Assembly (NCBI GenBank): GCA_009617715.1 | Contig: VTFK01000361.1 | Coordinates: 372,001 to 436,000, forward strand | Reading direction: 5' to 3' | Length of the DNA stretch: 64,000 nucleotides | Origin: Plectrocnemia conspersa | Taxonomy: Eukaryota; Arthropoda; Insecta; Trichoptera; Polycentropodidae | Shown: positions 1 to 13,059 of the stretch, in pieces | How the letters are laid out: each line of letters starts with the position of its first letter | Position numbering within the stretch: position 1 is the stretch's first letter | The notes under the pieces: generated by a model | Database searches by the model: none | Seen by the model: only the letters and a program-made list of their open reading frames with translations | Told to the model about the DNA's origin: nothing | Translations under genes and position numbers: made by a program

Positions 1-930
1 TATACAAAAATATTTTCTGTATAAAATACAGCGTACTCTCGATTATCCGGGTGCGGATTATCCATGCTTGAAATAAATATATTTTTTAAATGAAAATAAG
101 GGCTTTTGTTGCCATATATAAAACAAACAGTAAAAAGACTGAAGTAGAAAATCTTATTGTTGATTATTATAACTAAATCTTCAGAGATTGCTTCTAACTA
201 AATGGGTTAATGAAGTGAAAGATTTTAAAGTAAAGGAATATTGTGCTCATTCTCATCCGAATAAAAGTATATTGATAACTAACAACGGTCTATGGCTGCA
301 AAACTTTTACCACCTAATGTTACAAGTTTAATTCAACCAATGGACCAAGGGGTTATTTCAGCAATAAAATGACTTTTTTGTTCTAGTCTTCTCAAAACTA
401 TTGCTGAAGAAAATGATGGCTTAGTTAATTTCTGGAAAAAAATGACGACGTTGGATATTATACATGACATAGCACAATCTTAGGCCAAAAGTAAATCCTG
501 TAACACTTGTTCGATCCTGAAGAAAGATTCTTTCTAACGTGGAAATAGATGTACTAGATTCTGAAGAAGCTGAGGCAAGCAATATTAAAATATATAGAAT
601 AATATAAATTTAAAACGCTTTTAACATGGCAATAGTGCGTAGATCGCGATTTAAATGATCTGTTTTTTAATGCTTGAATGATATGAATATCGTTTCTACT
701 GACACTCATAGAGAAGAGATAGAGAGTGATAGTGAAAATGTAAGAGAATAAGATACTACAAATTACATTAGTCAAAAGACAGCACTGACTTATGTTGATA
801 CTTTACTGAACTACATCGAATATAACGCTATAGTGGCTCTTAGAAAAAATCGTACTGATATTCACAAATGATTGATAGATTATCAAAAGCAAACAAGTAT
901 CACAGATCTTCTTAATAAATAAAAGTATAA
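1..930 (+). mobile_element. pogo/Tigger-type DNA transposon relic
   Basis: The plus strand carries decayed transposase of the Tigger/jerky (DDE_1) type. Around 318-360 it reads LPPNVTSLIQPMDQGVI, the hallmark block of the family that precedes the third catalytic region. In-frame stops and frameshifts follow, then more homologous text (TIAEENDGLVNFWKKM near 400-450 and ALTYVDTLLNYIE near 783-822). The sequence near 30-70 has the gattatccg words typical of pogo/Tigger terminal repeats, so the left terminus is probably just inside the window. It is a dead copy with no continuous ORF. Family assignment is confident; the right boundary is approximate. Confidence 0.8.
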
Positions 931-1789
931 TAATCTGTGTTGTAAATATATTATATATATTAAAAGCCGTCCAGCACGCAAAATCTGTAGGTATATGTCT
1001 CATGTCTCAAGTTTTTTTTCAATACATATAAGATACTCTTTATGAGCTGTATTTGCTAATTATTAGAGAATTTTAAATACCAGATACGAATAAAAACAAT
1101 AGTTGTAACCGAGACGGAAATGTCAGTGTTGTCAAAAGTTTAAAAAAGCTTATATTTTTACTAGCCTTATATCTAAACTTTCAGAATATTCTCGTATAAT
1201 AGTTTAATAACATTTAATTTTAATCTCAACTTTATTTGTAAATATCAATTTGTTAGTTATTATCTGTAAAACGTGTGAAGATATAAAATTTATATTTACT
1301 TGCTATTCTCCCAAAACCATCAACATTTAAATATGTTTTGAATTTTGCATTATTTTATTTAAAAAAATAAAATTACAACAGATTTAAAGATATTTAAGAA
1401 CCTCTGTAAATTTTAAGATTCTTAGAGACTATTATAACAAAGATCAAAAAATCACTAATAAAATACAAAATAAATTTATTGCAATGTGCTACAAGAACAT
1501 TCTTACTTTAAATTACTATTTACATTTATCATATTTGCGTTAAAAATATTTTAATAATATACATTAGTGTATTGAAATAAAATATTGCAGTGAATAAAAA
1601 ATATGAAAATAAAGTATCTGTTAAAAAAATTAATTTTTACCACAAAGATATGAAAGTATGATTTTCATAATAATATATTTCAAATTATACGCTAATTTCA
1701 AAAATAAAATTTTCAATTACAGTAAACATTAAGTGCTAATAATCGAGTAGTAACCCTGTATAATAGCCATCGTGTCCATTACATTATAA
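931..1789. other. AT-rich spacer, no feature seen
   Basis: Very AT-rich sequence with homopolymer runs and no ORF, RNA gene or repeat that I can support. Confidence 0.5.
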
Positions 1790-2300
1790 ACAGATCAAAG
1801 CTCGACGACCAGTCTGTCGCTGACATCACAGAGCATAGACCAGCTCGTTCAGATGATTAACTGCGTTCTTAGACTAAACGCGAAATTGCCATAAACAATC
1901 GGCAGCCATTAAATAATTAGCGCATCTTAGCGACCGTGGGGGAGAAACACAGAGAGATGATTGGCCATAATTCAGCAATTTCAGCGGTTATTATTGGCTG
2001 GAAAAGCCGTAGAGCTGTGAAATGCTGACGAGCCGCGATTAAATCGATGCTGCTCAAGTTCAACGAGTTGCCTCGTGCTGATCTCTCCCGATATGGCGCA
2101 TCATATAGTAAGCACGTGCTGACCCCGCGGCCCTTTTTGCCCGCGGACCTCTGACAGCAACCACCATAAAACGGTCGAATTTTAAGGGAATTTGCCGTAT
2201 TAAATTATTACAATATATGTGCGCCATTTTGGGCTTTGAATTATCGGACAAATTATACATTATTTATTGCCGTTCAGAGTTTACGAAGGTTAAGATGAGT
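1790..2300. promoter_or_regulatory. GC-elevated island, candidate cis-regulatory element
   Basis: A sharp rise in GC and CpG against AT-rich flanks. It contains homeodomain-like words (ccattaaataattag near 1908; ccataaaacgg near 2164) and a CCGCGG-rich patch near 2125-2150. Short ORFs here overlap on both strands without any domain. The regulatory role is inference from composition and motif words only. Confidence 0.3.
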
Positions 2301-2929
2301 TAACGTTCGGCGTTAGGTTTTGGAAATTACAAAAAAATAATTTTAGAAAACAGAAATATTTGGTATATAAAATAATTTGATAATTTTAAATATATTATAC
2401 ATATAGTCTTTTTTATAAAACAAATTTGTTTCGTATCAAGATATCAAAACCTTAACCTTTGTAATAAAAAAACTTTTACAAAATAAAAATACATACCGCA
2501 AAGCATTGAAAAAAATGAACATTTTTTCATGCGAGACATCAATAGTAATTTATTAAATTTTAATTAACACATATATTGCTTTAGCAATACATAAAAAAAT
2601 CATTAAAATCCATTTGCTATTTTTGACTAACCTGTATATGCAAAATAAAATTATTAAGAAAAAAAATATTGATCTACTATAGTTCAAACTATTCCGGCTA
2701 TTTGTGTATGTTCAGCTGAAGAAGCAATTTAAAACGGCGATTACTTATCAAGTTTATATAGTATTTAAATAATCAACTTAATCACACGCAATCTGATCAT
2801 TTATCATTTTTATTTTATACTGAAATTAACATACTAAGATAAGTATGATTGATCGCGCGATTGTCTGAATCAAAATTTCTTCATTAATCTAATTTTATAG
2901 TACGTTTATACAGGATGGATATTATTATC
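2301..2929. other. AT-rich spacer, no feature seen
   Basis: AT-rich intergenic DNA without ORFs or recognisable repeats. Confidence 0.45.
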
Positions 2930-3260
2930 ATAGTACGGAATATTATGTATGTGTTACAGTGAAGTTATATTTTCACTAGTATTAATATAAATTCACAAGT
3001 CAATATCAGTAAAATTATATTTATTCACTGCGTAGATGATGCGCAAAAATGTAATTTATCTGATAAACGCTGCTCTGATGAATATTTCGCTATTTTCGTT
3101 TTGTTAGGTTTGGGTTTGAACAGCAAATGGACCTTTTGCTACTGTCAAATTGAGTTTAACGAGAGCTTAGAGCAGCATATTATTTCACGGTTAAATTATT
3201 TTTTCGCAATTATAAATATATATCTACCGGTGAAAATGTATTCGGATATGATTTAACTAA
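2930..3260 (+). repeat. Partial copy of the composite foldback repeat family
   Basis: It contains gtttgggtttgaacagcaaa followed by tcaaattgagttta, and later tatctaccggtgaaaatgta then gatatgattt. The same blocks occur in the same order at 37010-37380 and, inverted, at 24140-24480. Fragments with ttatattttcactagta near 2965 match the same family. It is noncoding. The copy is truncated relative to the one ending at 37410. Confidence 0.7.
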
Positions 3261-3360
3261 AACGCCAGTGAAAATAAATAACACATTCATTGTATAACCA
3301 AAATATTATAACACAATTACATTTTTCCCATTCACGCGCTAGAGCTATTTTTGTAACTTA

Positions 3361-3660
3361 ATGAAGCACAAATTTGTGTGTAGCTAAGCAGTCGTTAGTT
3401 TGAGGCGACGCTAACTAGAATGCGGCCCTGTTCGCGTGAATTATGGCAGGGGTGGACAAGGGCCGAACTGGGCGTGTCGCGACGCATTGTTGTCTGGCTG
3501 ACGAACGACGCGTCACGTCACGCGCCGAGACGTCACTTCGTCATTCTTATTTCAGGATATGTTTCAGACTGAGAATTTCATTCGCAACATTCTCACACTT
3601 GGCGCGTTCGCTAATTTAGAATACATCGTCCGTGTCGTCCTTTGCGAGACCAAATTATAA
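3361..3660. promoter_or_regulatory. CpG-rich island with clustered CRE half-sites
   Basis: One of the most CpG-rich stretches in the window. Four CGTCA (CREB/ATF half-site) words fall within 33 bp, at 3511-3515, 3516-3520, 3531-3535 and 3539-3543. No ORF has domain content. Such clusters are typical of enhancers or promoters, but function is inferred. Confidence 0.35.
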
Positions 3661-4755
3661 TACGTTTGAATGGAACTTATATTTTGTTTCGGATACAGAT
3701 TTTCGTTTAAAATATCAGATACTTTTTTACACTGACAAATATTTTTTTGCTACATAGATAACATATGTATATGTGATATTTACACGTGCTATAAAAAAAA
3801 TCTAATGACTAAATTCTACTTTAACTTGCCAAAAGTGCAGGCTTAAAAAATAACAATAACAGTACAATTGTTAAAAAATAAATATTGTAATGTATACAAT
3901 AAGAAAAATCTGGTTTAATTTATAAGCAAAGGTTATACAGGGTTAGAATATATCTTTCTTCAAATGTTATCCAATATAAATACGACTATAAAGTATATAT
4001 TCCATTTTAGAGTGTAGATTCTATAGTTATGGAATTCATAGAAATACTGTGACAAAATATAGCTGTTTGTTATATTGCTTTTTCATTATTAGTTTGTTAT
4101 TTATATTAAATTTATGAGTACTTTTTAATAAATATATTTAAATATTGTTATAAGTATTTTATAATTTGTAAGTTTTAATTTATAAAGAGAATATAATTCT
4201 AAGGACAAAAATGATTCATGGGAAAATAAGTTTAAAAAACGATTAACAAGACATGACACAATTTTTTTTATGAAAAATACAGTCACATGTTGCTTACTCA
4301 ATTGACTCGTTAAGTGATAAGATCTGATAAATATTTTATCATAATAATATAAATGAATATATAAATTATGGTAATATTAAATTATTTAATAACTTGTAAA
4401 ATGTATCGTTTCTAAAATAAATTATTATTATATATTCCTTTAAATATTTTTTTGAGAAAACATGGAACAATAAAAATCATTAAAAAAATGTATATGTGTG
4501 CCCTATGCGATACAAACCACAATAAAAAATAAGTGCACCTATTCAAGTCAAATTATCCACATTTCGTTTTTTTCTGTCATTCTTCACACTAATCCATTTG
4601 GTTCTAATTTCGATCACCGCTTATTCACGAACGTAACGTGTTTGTGTCATATCAGCGTTTTATATCTGTATTCGAATATATCGGCAGTTTAAAACCGGTA
4701 ATTACGAATTATGGACCTTAATTGGAACATATCGAAATAAACTTAAGTGTTATGG
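3661..4755. other. AT-rich spacer, no feature seen
   Basis: AT-rich; only short low-complexity ORFs without domains. Confidence 0.45.
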
Positions 4756-5260
4756 TTAATTTCTATGGAAATTATTAGTCGCGCGCCATAATGAGCATTC
4801 TCCTAATTCGACTCGCGTGTCCATGGACATTCACCACGTAACGAAACTAATTTGTCGCGTAAATTACCAAATATCGTATTGGATATGTACAACATGTACC
4901 AAAAAATTATAACACTTTATAACACTATTAAATCATAATTATTTTAAACATCACAAAAAACCCATTGGATCTATTATGTTCGTCGTTAACCGGCTACCAG
5001 GTGAAAAGTTTGATACGTCGCACCTGTATTCGAATTATTTATAATCGTGAAAGTGTACACGTGAACAAAACATTACGGAGTGGACAAAAAGTGGAAGCCG
5101 AAAAGATACGCCGCATCCCCCCGGGCTCCGACACTTTGTGTACGATGACATTGAAATATGAATTTGGAAGTACACGTCAAAATTGAGCGATCACGAACCG
5201 GCCCTGTCATTAAGTGTATTCATGAGCGACCAAATTGAATAGCTACCATTTTTGCTAGCA
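4756..5260. promoter_or_regulatory. GC-elevated island, candidate regulatory element
   Basis: Moderate GC/CpG island with flanking AT-rich DNA. A 73-codon ORF (4965-5186) lies in it but matches no family I recognise and is best explained by the local drop in stop codons. Regulatory role is inference. Confidence 0.25.
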
Positions 5261-5935
5261 ATCTTTATGAATTATAGACTGCTGGTATTAGATTCGCGAA
5301 AAATTAAAAATAGCGTTTCTAAAAATATATTATAATATTTTCCATGGCACTACAAAAATATTTCTTTTTACATTTTTTCCACATTGACACCACTGTGATG
5401 AGCATGGCAATAATTGTCAGCCATAATGGATGCGTAATTTGTGTTTGACAACCAAGTATTGATGACGTATTATGACAAGTACTTTTTTGTTCGCGAAAAT
5501 GTGAAATATTTTTGTTATATTTTCTGGTATAAATTTTTTTTTAATTGTTGCTATTTGAAAGCTAATATGCATTTTTTTAAATTAATTAGCATTTTTTGTG
5601 TATATAACATGTTAAAATGGTTCTTATTTTTTGTAGTTAACGCGTCCTTTCTATTAAATATCGGTCTAATGGTCACAATGACGAAAAGCCATTTAGAGCG
5701 AAGTTTAATAATGCTATGTACATCAAATATAAACAATTTACATCATTTGAATCCTGACAGGACTAAGTAAATGTCTCAATATCAAGTGGACCACAACGAT
5801 CAACTGAGAGAAAGAAGAGATATCAGAATATTTGAAATACGGGCTATTATTGCTTTTTCAATTTGAGAAACATTATTTTTAATGAAAAAATCTATTATTA
5901 ATCGTGTACAATACACGCGTACATTTCACATGCAC
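5261..5935. other. AT-rich spacer, no feature seen
   Basis: AT-rich stretch. A 109-codon plus-strand ORF at 5441-5770 is rich in F, Y, L and N, as expected from base composition, and has no recognisable domain, so I do not call it a gene. Confidence 0.4.
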
Positions 5936-6270
5936 AATGCCCCTCGTTTAATAAATCTCCATTTAGACGCGAGAGAGGCCCTATTGTTTATATAAATGCG
6001 TCCCGCTCGATCGTTTCTTTTTTAATGCGGAACGTATATGTGCGTCCCGCTCGCATTGCGCTTTTTAGGGTTCCCGAGATATATAAGAAGATATCGCCGA
6101 TGTATTTTATGAGTATTGGATTGTTGGTCACGCCCACCTACATCTGCCAGCCAACCGGATGGCGCGACAGACACACAAATTTTGGATAAAAAAATGTATA
6201 ACCTTTTTACCATTGGCACCGAATAAAACCAATTAAAACGTGCGTTCGACGGATAAACGAGAGATATAAC
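5936..6270. promoter_or_regulatory. GC-elevated island with a duplicated 12-bp word
   Basis: The word gcgtcccgctcg occurs at 5998-6009 and again at 6042-6053, both in a CpG-rich island. A minus-strand ORF of 139 codons (6022-6441) crosses the island into AT-rich DNA and has no recognisable domain. Paired identical words suggest duplicated protein-binding sites, which is inference. Confidence 0.3.
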
Positions 6271-6849
6271 GTTACCACAAAACATGGACGATGAGATTAA
6301 TTCTAGATTGTACTGCTTTATTATATTTTCCGAGTCTATTAAAAAGTATGTAATAGAACAACCAGCAATGATAGTTAAGAAATAAGGTCGTATTATTTGA
6401 CCACGCAATTGTAGATATTTGATTTTATAAAAACACAACAATATTATTCACACGAGAAATGATCGATTGGCGAACCGTCTATTTTATAAAATATGGCAAT
6501 ATAAAAGGATTAAATGAATAACTCATAAATTGACTTATATATTATAGATCAATAATATTTTCTATGGACAATCAATATACAAACTTTCAGTCATGTGTTT
6601 ATGGCAAGAATACTATGTATTTATACCAAGAATTTTTCACCCACATAAGCGTTACGCTTTCTTTAGGTAAAGCACGAATTTTATAAAACATATAATTATT
6701 AATAGTTGGTTCACCAAACAACATCATCGACATTTCATGAAAACTAAATAGTGAACATTTTTCTGAACCATTTTGAAACGGTTTTTCGATAAATATAAGA
6801 TAACGTGATTAAAGCATTTTTAAAAATATAGAAATCGTTGTCTTATTAC
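6271..6849. other. AT-rich spacer, no feature seen
   Basis: No supported gene or repeat. Confidence 0.4.
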
Positions 6850-7215
6850 ATGTTTCTAAGTACTTCTAAGAAACCCCCCCTCTTTGTTAGGCTTTAGGGA
6901 TGACAAGAAATAGAGCAGAAAAAACAGCGTACTTATTTTTGTCTTGGTCTGATGGGCCCCCATCAGGTAAATACAAAAATATAGACTCTCTTTAGAAGGT
7001 CAGCCATGAGTATACTCCACATTTAGGCATCCTTCAGGGGACTTAAAACAGCGCCTTTTACCAAGACAAAAGCAAGACAAGCCTACAGAGCTGCCTTGTG
7101 GAGTGAAGCCCTCCTAAAATAATCAGTTAAAATACTAAATACCGGCTGCTAAATACTTGGTAAAACGTCTAGATCTTAGAATCAGCAAATAGTTTGAGAC
7201 CTGTTGTGAAACACT
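6850..7215. other. Unclassified moderate-GC segment with inverted repeat
   Basis: Composition differs from both flanks. A perfect 12-bp inverted pair, ttttgtcttggt (6937-6948) and accaagacaaaa (7060-7071), encloses about 110 bp that include a near-palindromic tgatgggcccccatca near 6949. It has no coding potential. It could be an old mobile-element fragment or a structured transcript; I cannot tell which. Confidence 0.25.
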
Positions 7216-8639
7216 ATTATAAAGCACTGTATTTAATATTTATTATATTAAAATATTATTATAAAAAATATCTGATCGCAAAATGTGTTTGAACAACAGA
7301 TTTTGGAATATTTTTACCTCTCGCATATGTAGCAAGGATAGTTAATAATTCCATAAAAAAAAAAAAAGTGAGACCAACTTATTTCAGTAAAACACTAATT
7401 TTCAGTGCCTTCTCAGAAAATCTGCCTAGAAATAAAGTTGTGAACTATTTTATTTTAAATAATAAAAACATATACATTCAAGTTTTATTTTTCATATGCA
7501 TTCGTAAAATGTATATTGATGATTTTATAAAATACAATAAAAATATTCTCACTGATTTTAAACAGATAAAATAAATCAATATTCTGGCAGTTAGCTTTTA
7601 AATAGGTACGATTAGTATTTTAAAAAAGGGCAAATCGAGATTTTTCATACAACATTTCTTTATTAAATATTTTAAAATATCTTACAATCGCTATTTTTAT
7701 ACTACGGTATAAAATAGGTGAGTCTGTATCAGATATTTGAAAACATGTATGCTTTCTTGGAAGCTTTTAATATAAGTCGGAAGTATTTATGTAAATATAA
7801 ATAAATGCTTACGATTTTCTCAGCTACTCTAATCGGCCTAATTTTTGTTTTGGTAATCTAAGAACTACAATAATAGTAAAATAAAAAGAAACCGCTTTGC
7901 GTGGGAATCGACAGATTGCAAAAATATATGGGGTCTTCCTACAGAGTTATGGCATAAAATCTGCTTGTCGGCGAACTTAAATCTCGTTTTTTCAATTATC
8001 TAAAGAGGTTTTTTTTTTAACTTTTTATAAATCAACAACAGCTGTTACTGAAAATTATGGGAGCTTAAAACTCCTTCACAAGTACGATACAAGTATTGAA
8101 AGTCAGTTACAATGTATTAACAATATTATTGTTATTCCTGTTTTTAATTATTAATAGTAATACGACTTATACAAACATCTAAACATTTAGTTTTTTTTTA
8201 TTTAAATACACTTTGAAATGTAATACAACATTTACTTAATACGCTTAAAAATCTCTTTCTTTTTTGACTTAGAACAATAAAACTATAATTCTTAATAAAA
8301 CTAGATACAGTTTTACATAATAGTAATTTATTATTAATATCATGCATTACATATTAGAACTAAAGAGTGAAATAAATAATATTTAATCGAAGAATTATGA
8401 AATAAATGTAGCTGCAATGTTTTTTTATAACAGAAAATATTTTTTTTTTGCTTTGAGATCAAGAAATATACTAGAGAAAAGTAAATAAATACCAAATATA
8501 TTTTGGTAAAATATATTGTTTGATTTGTGAAATTTTCATTCCCACTCATAATGAAATAAACAGCAATTGCCATATTTCTTTCAGCGTTTTTGTCGGATTG
8601 ATATTATTATCCACGATATTTTATGCCTTTAAAACAATC
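7216..8639. other. AT-rich spacer, no feature seen
   Basis: AT-rich intergenic DNA with poly(A)/poly(T) tracts; short ORFs are low-complexity. Confidence 0.45.
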
Positions 8640-9730
8640 CCGTTGCGCGTACGTTTCATAAAATGATGACCACAACAAGGGTCTATTGAACGACAAAAAA
8701 AATACATATATAACTCATAAAAAGGGGCAGAGCGTTCATAATGACTGGGAGTGTTCCACAGCCATATGACCGACTCATTTTATCAAATCAAAATAAACAC
8801 GAGGAAAAAGAAATTCTCATGGCACAATGGAAATAATAAAAAATATATATGTATATACCCATGTAAGGAGGTGGTACGTCTTAGCTGATGAATGAGGCAA
8901 CATTTCCTTTTTAATTCATGACATCGCTTTTAAATTGGTATGAATATTCAAGAACTTGACTCGCACGCTTGATATACCTACGCCCAAATAAAAGAAAGGG
9001 GGAAACAATATTTTATTTGCGATGACGACTTTGATAAGACATGACATAATATATCAAGCATTTCTACGTCTCAATAAAATGACACTGAATCCAGGTGGGA
9101 ATATTTCGAATTTTTAACATAGTTTCCCTTGTGAATTCTTTGATTTAATTATCGTAATTAAATAAAGCCACTAATAACAGCAAATAAAAAATGCGCAAAG
9201 TATCCATATTTTTTTAGTGTGCCATACCTGCGCGATGTTTTGATTGGTTCATCTTTTTTTATTTCTATCCAACATATATAAATACAAATACGGATTTGAT
9301 ACATCACACACAAAAAATTCAACTGTGTAAATCACCAACGCAAACACAAATGCATAAATTTGAACCATTCCAACCTGTAATTATGCGGTTTGAATTAATC
9401 GCCTATAAATCATTAACTCGTACGAACACAGCCGATATGAGAATGCACAACATTTTATTTTATATTTCACCGCGTACGAAATATCTCTTGATGTATTCAT
9501 CAATCCGGCAATAGTTCCGTGCGTTTGTGTATTTATGGCGATCGCTTTTACGAGTGCCGAGCACTGGACGGTGTGATTCATGGAGCTATTCTACAATTTT
9601 TGACTTCCCTGAGGGCAGTTGCTATTCAAAAGGGTCGAATATGACCACATTATTCCCCTCGTTCAAGATAAAAACACCCACAACAATTCGGTCCCCAATA
9701 GCATGTCGATATTTTATTTAGTGCTCACGA
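8640..9730. promoter_or_regulatory. Extended mixed-GC region, candidate regulatory cluster
   Basis: Several GC-elevated patches near 8640-8780, 8870-9000, 9220-9260 and 9340-9720 lie close together. Overlapping short ORFs on both strands at 9296-9721 have no domains and no frame preference. It resembles clustered conserved noncoding DNA, but only alignment to relatives can show that. Confidence 0.22.
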
Positions 9731-9929
9731 ATCGAACATGGATATGACGATATTGGATCGGAATAGAATAATAAATCTTACAAAAAAATGTTCCTTTAAT
9801 CATATTACTTACAAATAAAATTTTATTTTAATTGTATTAATTAGTACACTATACAACAATTTTGCACTAATCACATTTTAAAATACCCCCAATATAGACA
9901 AAATAATAATAGAAAATTTTTTTTAATAG

Positions 9930-10350
9930 ATATCAAGTAGATTTTGAAAACGCTTTTGACAAGGTTTGTCATGGCATTTTGCTACGAAAACTCTCAACTT
10001 TGGATTTTCTGATAACTTTATTTAGTTATACAAAAGTCATTTAACTGATCGATGTCAGTTCCTAAAATATACATAGCATTTACCTATCAAATAAGTATTT
10101 CATCCTCTCTTTAATTCCACAAAGTTTCAACCTAAAACCATTGTTTTTTTATATTATTCATAAACGACATAGACACGCCCATTAAAACCTCTGTTTATTG
10201 TACCCCAATGACCTGAAAGTATTCAAAAGCGTCCAAATGATTTCTGACTCGTTGTCTTTCCAGACCGATTAGGATATAAATATATCATCAAACAAATCGC
10301 CAGTATGCATTGGGCATCTAAAAGTGTCATGAATCGTTGAGCCTAGTGAT
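9930..10350 (+). mobile_element. Non-LTR retrotransposon reverse-transcriptase relic
   Basis: The conceptual plus-strand translation around 9935-10000 gives VDFENAFDKVCHGILLRKLS, matching the DFSKAFDxVxHxxLLxKL motif of LINE reverse transcriptases. Further on are PQSFNLKPLFF (the PQGSxLGPLLF box, near 10118-10150) and a degraded active-site block YPNDLKVF (near 10201-10225) where YADD is expected. Stops and frameshifts interrupt the reading frame, so it is dead. It is Jockey/CR1-like rather than RTE-like by these motifs. Confidence 0.75.
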
Positions 10351-11279
10351 AGGGATATTTATATAGATTAAGGCTGAAGAATTAAGTGCGAAATTGCATG
10401 CAATATCAGCCGTGATCAAAAGGTTAAGCATCCTCGAGACGTTTTTTGATGCTGGTTTCAGCAAAGCCATCCGTATTTACTAACTCACATAAGGAAATAG
10501 CCATCCACTTTCTGAATACGCAATATATTAGTAAATCTGTTTAGTGTATTCACTATGAATATATTTAATCATTGGTTATTCGAATATTTGTAGGAAAAAA
10601 TTTAAATGAATATTTCACTCTAAAAACATTTTCTCAACAACGCAGGTAGTAAACTTTTTTCCGCAATGGTCCGCTACAATATTAATTTTGCATTCATTAT
10701 GCGGATTTTTGATTGGATTTTTTATTTAATGAAGTTATTCATAACAGCCATAGTCATGATTCAAAGAAGCAGTAGCATACACAATAATTAAAATAAATAT
10801 GCTTTATATTTGCCGAAATTCCAGAAATTACTCATATTTTCGAGTTATTATTATGCAGCTGTGGGCAGAAAGTGTATAACATGTCAATTAGCATATATTT
10901 TATAATTTTATTTTAATAGGATAAGTACCTATTACTAAAAACTTTCTGATTGTTCCTAATTAAAAAATATTTTTAAGTATTTCATCTAAGAAATAGTGCT
11001 AAAAAATACTATTTAATAACAATATCCTAGAGATATTTACTTGAATAAAAAATAATAAAAGAGTATCATTCAATCCATGGAATAAAACGTTAAATACTAT
11101 TAACTCGTATTGACTCAAAAGCTTTATTTAGCCCACTCAATAGTACAGTACTCCTTTCATTTACGATTGCGTAATATATCTCCTTAAAAATACAGTAAAA
11201 ATCTGTAATAGACGCCACTTAAACATTTATTAGATTCTAAAATATATTTATTCCGCTTTTCAATGGCGAATAATTCATT
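10351..11279. other. AT-rich spacer, possibly decayed LINE tail at the left
   Basis: No gene seen. The first ~150 bp may continue the decayed retrotransposon upstream of it. Confidence 0.35.
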
Positions 11280-11865
11280 CAGACCGTTACAAAAGCGAGG
11301 TCTACGAAGATGTCAAAGCTTACCCGCTCGGGTCCAAGGACCTCTCTCTCTCTCTCTCTCAGTACGGAGTAATAGTCGGGATATCCCAGAGGAGAGATGC
11401 AAGTGGGCGTAGCTGGAAACATAAATCCTCTCCGCCCTCTTAGCCGCAGCCCTCTCTATATACTCGGGCGAGCCACAACACAATATGGTCACGTGTCTTT
11501 TTAAAGCGAATAAACCACACCATAGATTGAATTTAAAAATTTGGCAGTATCTATGACATGGCGCAGTTTAATTCGTCACACAGCGTTGTAGCACACCATG
11601 CCAAAGTAATGAGTCAGTGACAACGTCACGACTTGTGGTCACGTACATAAGTTGTACCTTTCGGTCCTTACGTGGGCCGCTTTGACCGTTGAGTTTCAAT
11701 GAATCTCTTCACCTCATTGTTTTATGGTTTGGCCAATTATTTGCCTCGGGCAGAGCACGAGCGTTTCGGATAAGCAAGTGTTGAAAACGACCACGGTTTG
11801 ATCTCTTATTAAGCTCGGATGACAGAATTTGCTTAATGTCTGTAGCGATACGGCGAAAGTCGTGC
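11280..11865. promoter_or_regulatory. GC-elevated island containing a (CT)n tract
   Basis: A CpG-rich island. It includes an uninterrupted CT repeat at about 11344-11361, a gtcacgtg E-box near 11489, and Sox-like cattgt near 11715. CT/GAGA tracts are common at arthropod enhancers and promoters. No gene start with a supported ORF follows. Function is inferred. Confidence 0.35.
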
Positions 11866-12279
11866 ATATCATGATTCAGAAATTTAGTATAGGTCTTTGC
11901 CTATCACTTAGTTATTTTATTAAACAGCTATGTTATCCTTTCTACAAGTTGTCAATATTATTTAAGTAGGTTTTAGGTTGAAAAAAATTGTAGATCATTT
12001 GGGTATAGCTATTCTAGAGCAACGCATTGGAAATGATTCAAAAGCGCTTTTGTTCAGAAAAACATTAAAACGACTATTTTTGTTGAGTTTCTAACTAAAT
12101 ACTTTTAAGTTATCTATTTAATAAGAACGGCTTTAAAAAATAGTATGTGTCACATATGTTCCCAAAAGAAAAGTATTTTTTTAATTGTTCATAAAATAAA
12201 ATCCTCAAATATTAAGGTATTAAGGTTAATTAAGTCTCTCACCATTTCAAAGTTTTCATTTGATTAACCTACGTATATA
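11866..12279. other. AT-rich spacer, no feature seen
   Basis: No supported feature. Confidence 0.4.
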
Positions 12280-12620
12280 GTTAGTTATGTTAGCGGTTGA
12301 TTTATGCCTCGTTGAGGCGTCAGAAAGTTTCAATCTCCAATCAAGCCCAGCAAAAAATCAGTCGGCAACCCGTCCCGAATTAAAAATCTGGAAATCTTTC
12401 TCGGATCGTAAATTAAGAGAGGAAAGAAGAGTCGATCCCGAGAAGAGCGTTTTAGACGGTAAAACAAAGGGGAACCTCCCCAACTGTTAATTACTCCGCC
12501 ATATTGGTTTCGGAAGGGCGTGAGAACTCCTTGGCGGCACGGCCAAGATCAATTTTCAATTACGACATAAATAATATACGAAGCTTTCCCTTTGCCCGCC
12601 AAATGCAGCTCTTCTTGTAT
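12280..12620. promoter_or_regulatory. GC-elevated island, candidate regulatory element
   Basis: A 67-codon ORF (12287-12490, plus) lies in a local GC-rich block. It has no recognisable domain and no splice context that I can build into a gene. I read the block as one of the dispersed islands of this gene desert. Confidence 0.25.
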
Positions 12621-13059
12621 CAGCAAAAGTTAAACAAATCATCTATTTATTAAATGACTTTTTAACATTGAGATAAAATCTATAATACAATAATTATTAC
12701 CGAGAAGTTTGAGATTATTTCATCATATCTACATCGTAAAGATACTAGTTTAATATTCCAAGAATTTATAATAAAAATCTAATCATGCGTATGGATATAT
12801 TGATTTCAATATAAAACGGTAAAATATTAAAATCAGAATTTATCCTCTATGTGAGCAGTTTCCGGAAAGAGGTATTAAATAACAAAATTAATACAAGTCA
12901 TTTTAGAAATACACGTATATACCATTACGTTTAACTATTGGATATTGGATATTATGTTCTGTCTAGATTATTGATCAAGGGTCAAATATAGTCAATATTT
13001 TTTATTATGAGACTTTTGACTCAAATGCCTTACAAGTACTTTTTGTGTGTTTGTATTTG
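12621..13059. other. AT-rich spacer, no feature seen
   Basis: No supported feature. Confidence 0.4.

Noticed and set aside
5441..5770. 109-codon plus-strand ORF as a small gene
   Set aside because: Low-complexity F/Y/L/N-rich content typical of AT-rich noncoding DNA; an overlapping ORF on the other strand; no domain or splice context.
6022..6441. 139-codon minus-strand ORF as a gene
   Set aside because: No recognisable domain; it crosses from a GC island into AT-rich DNA without change in features, and no exon partners were found.
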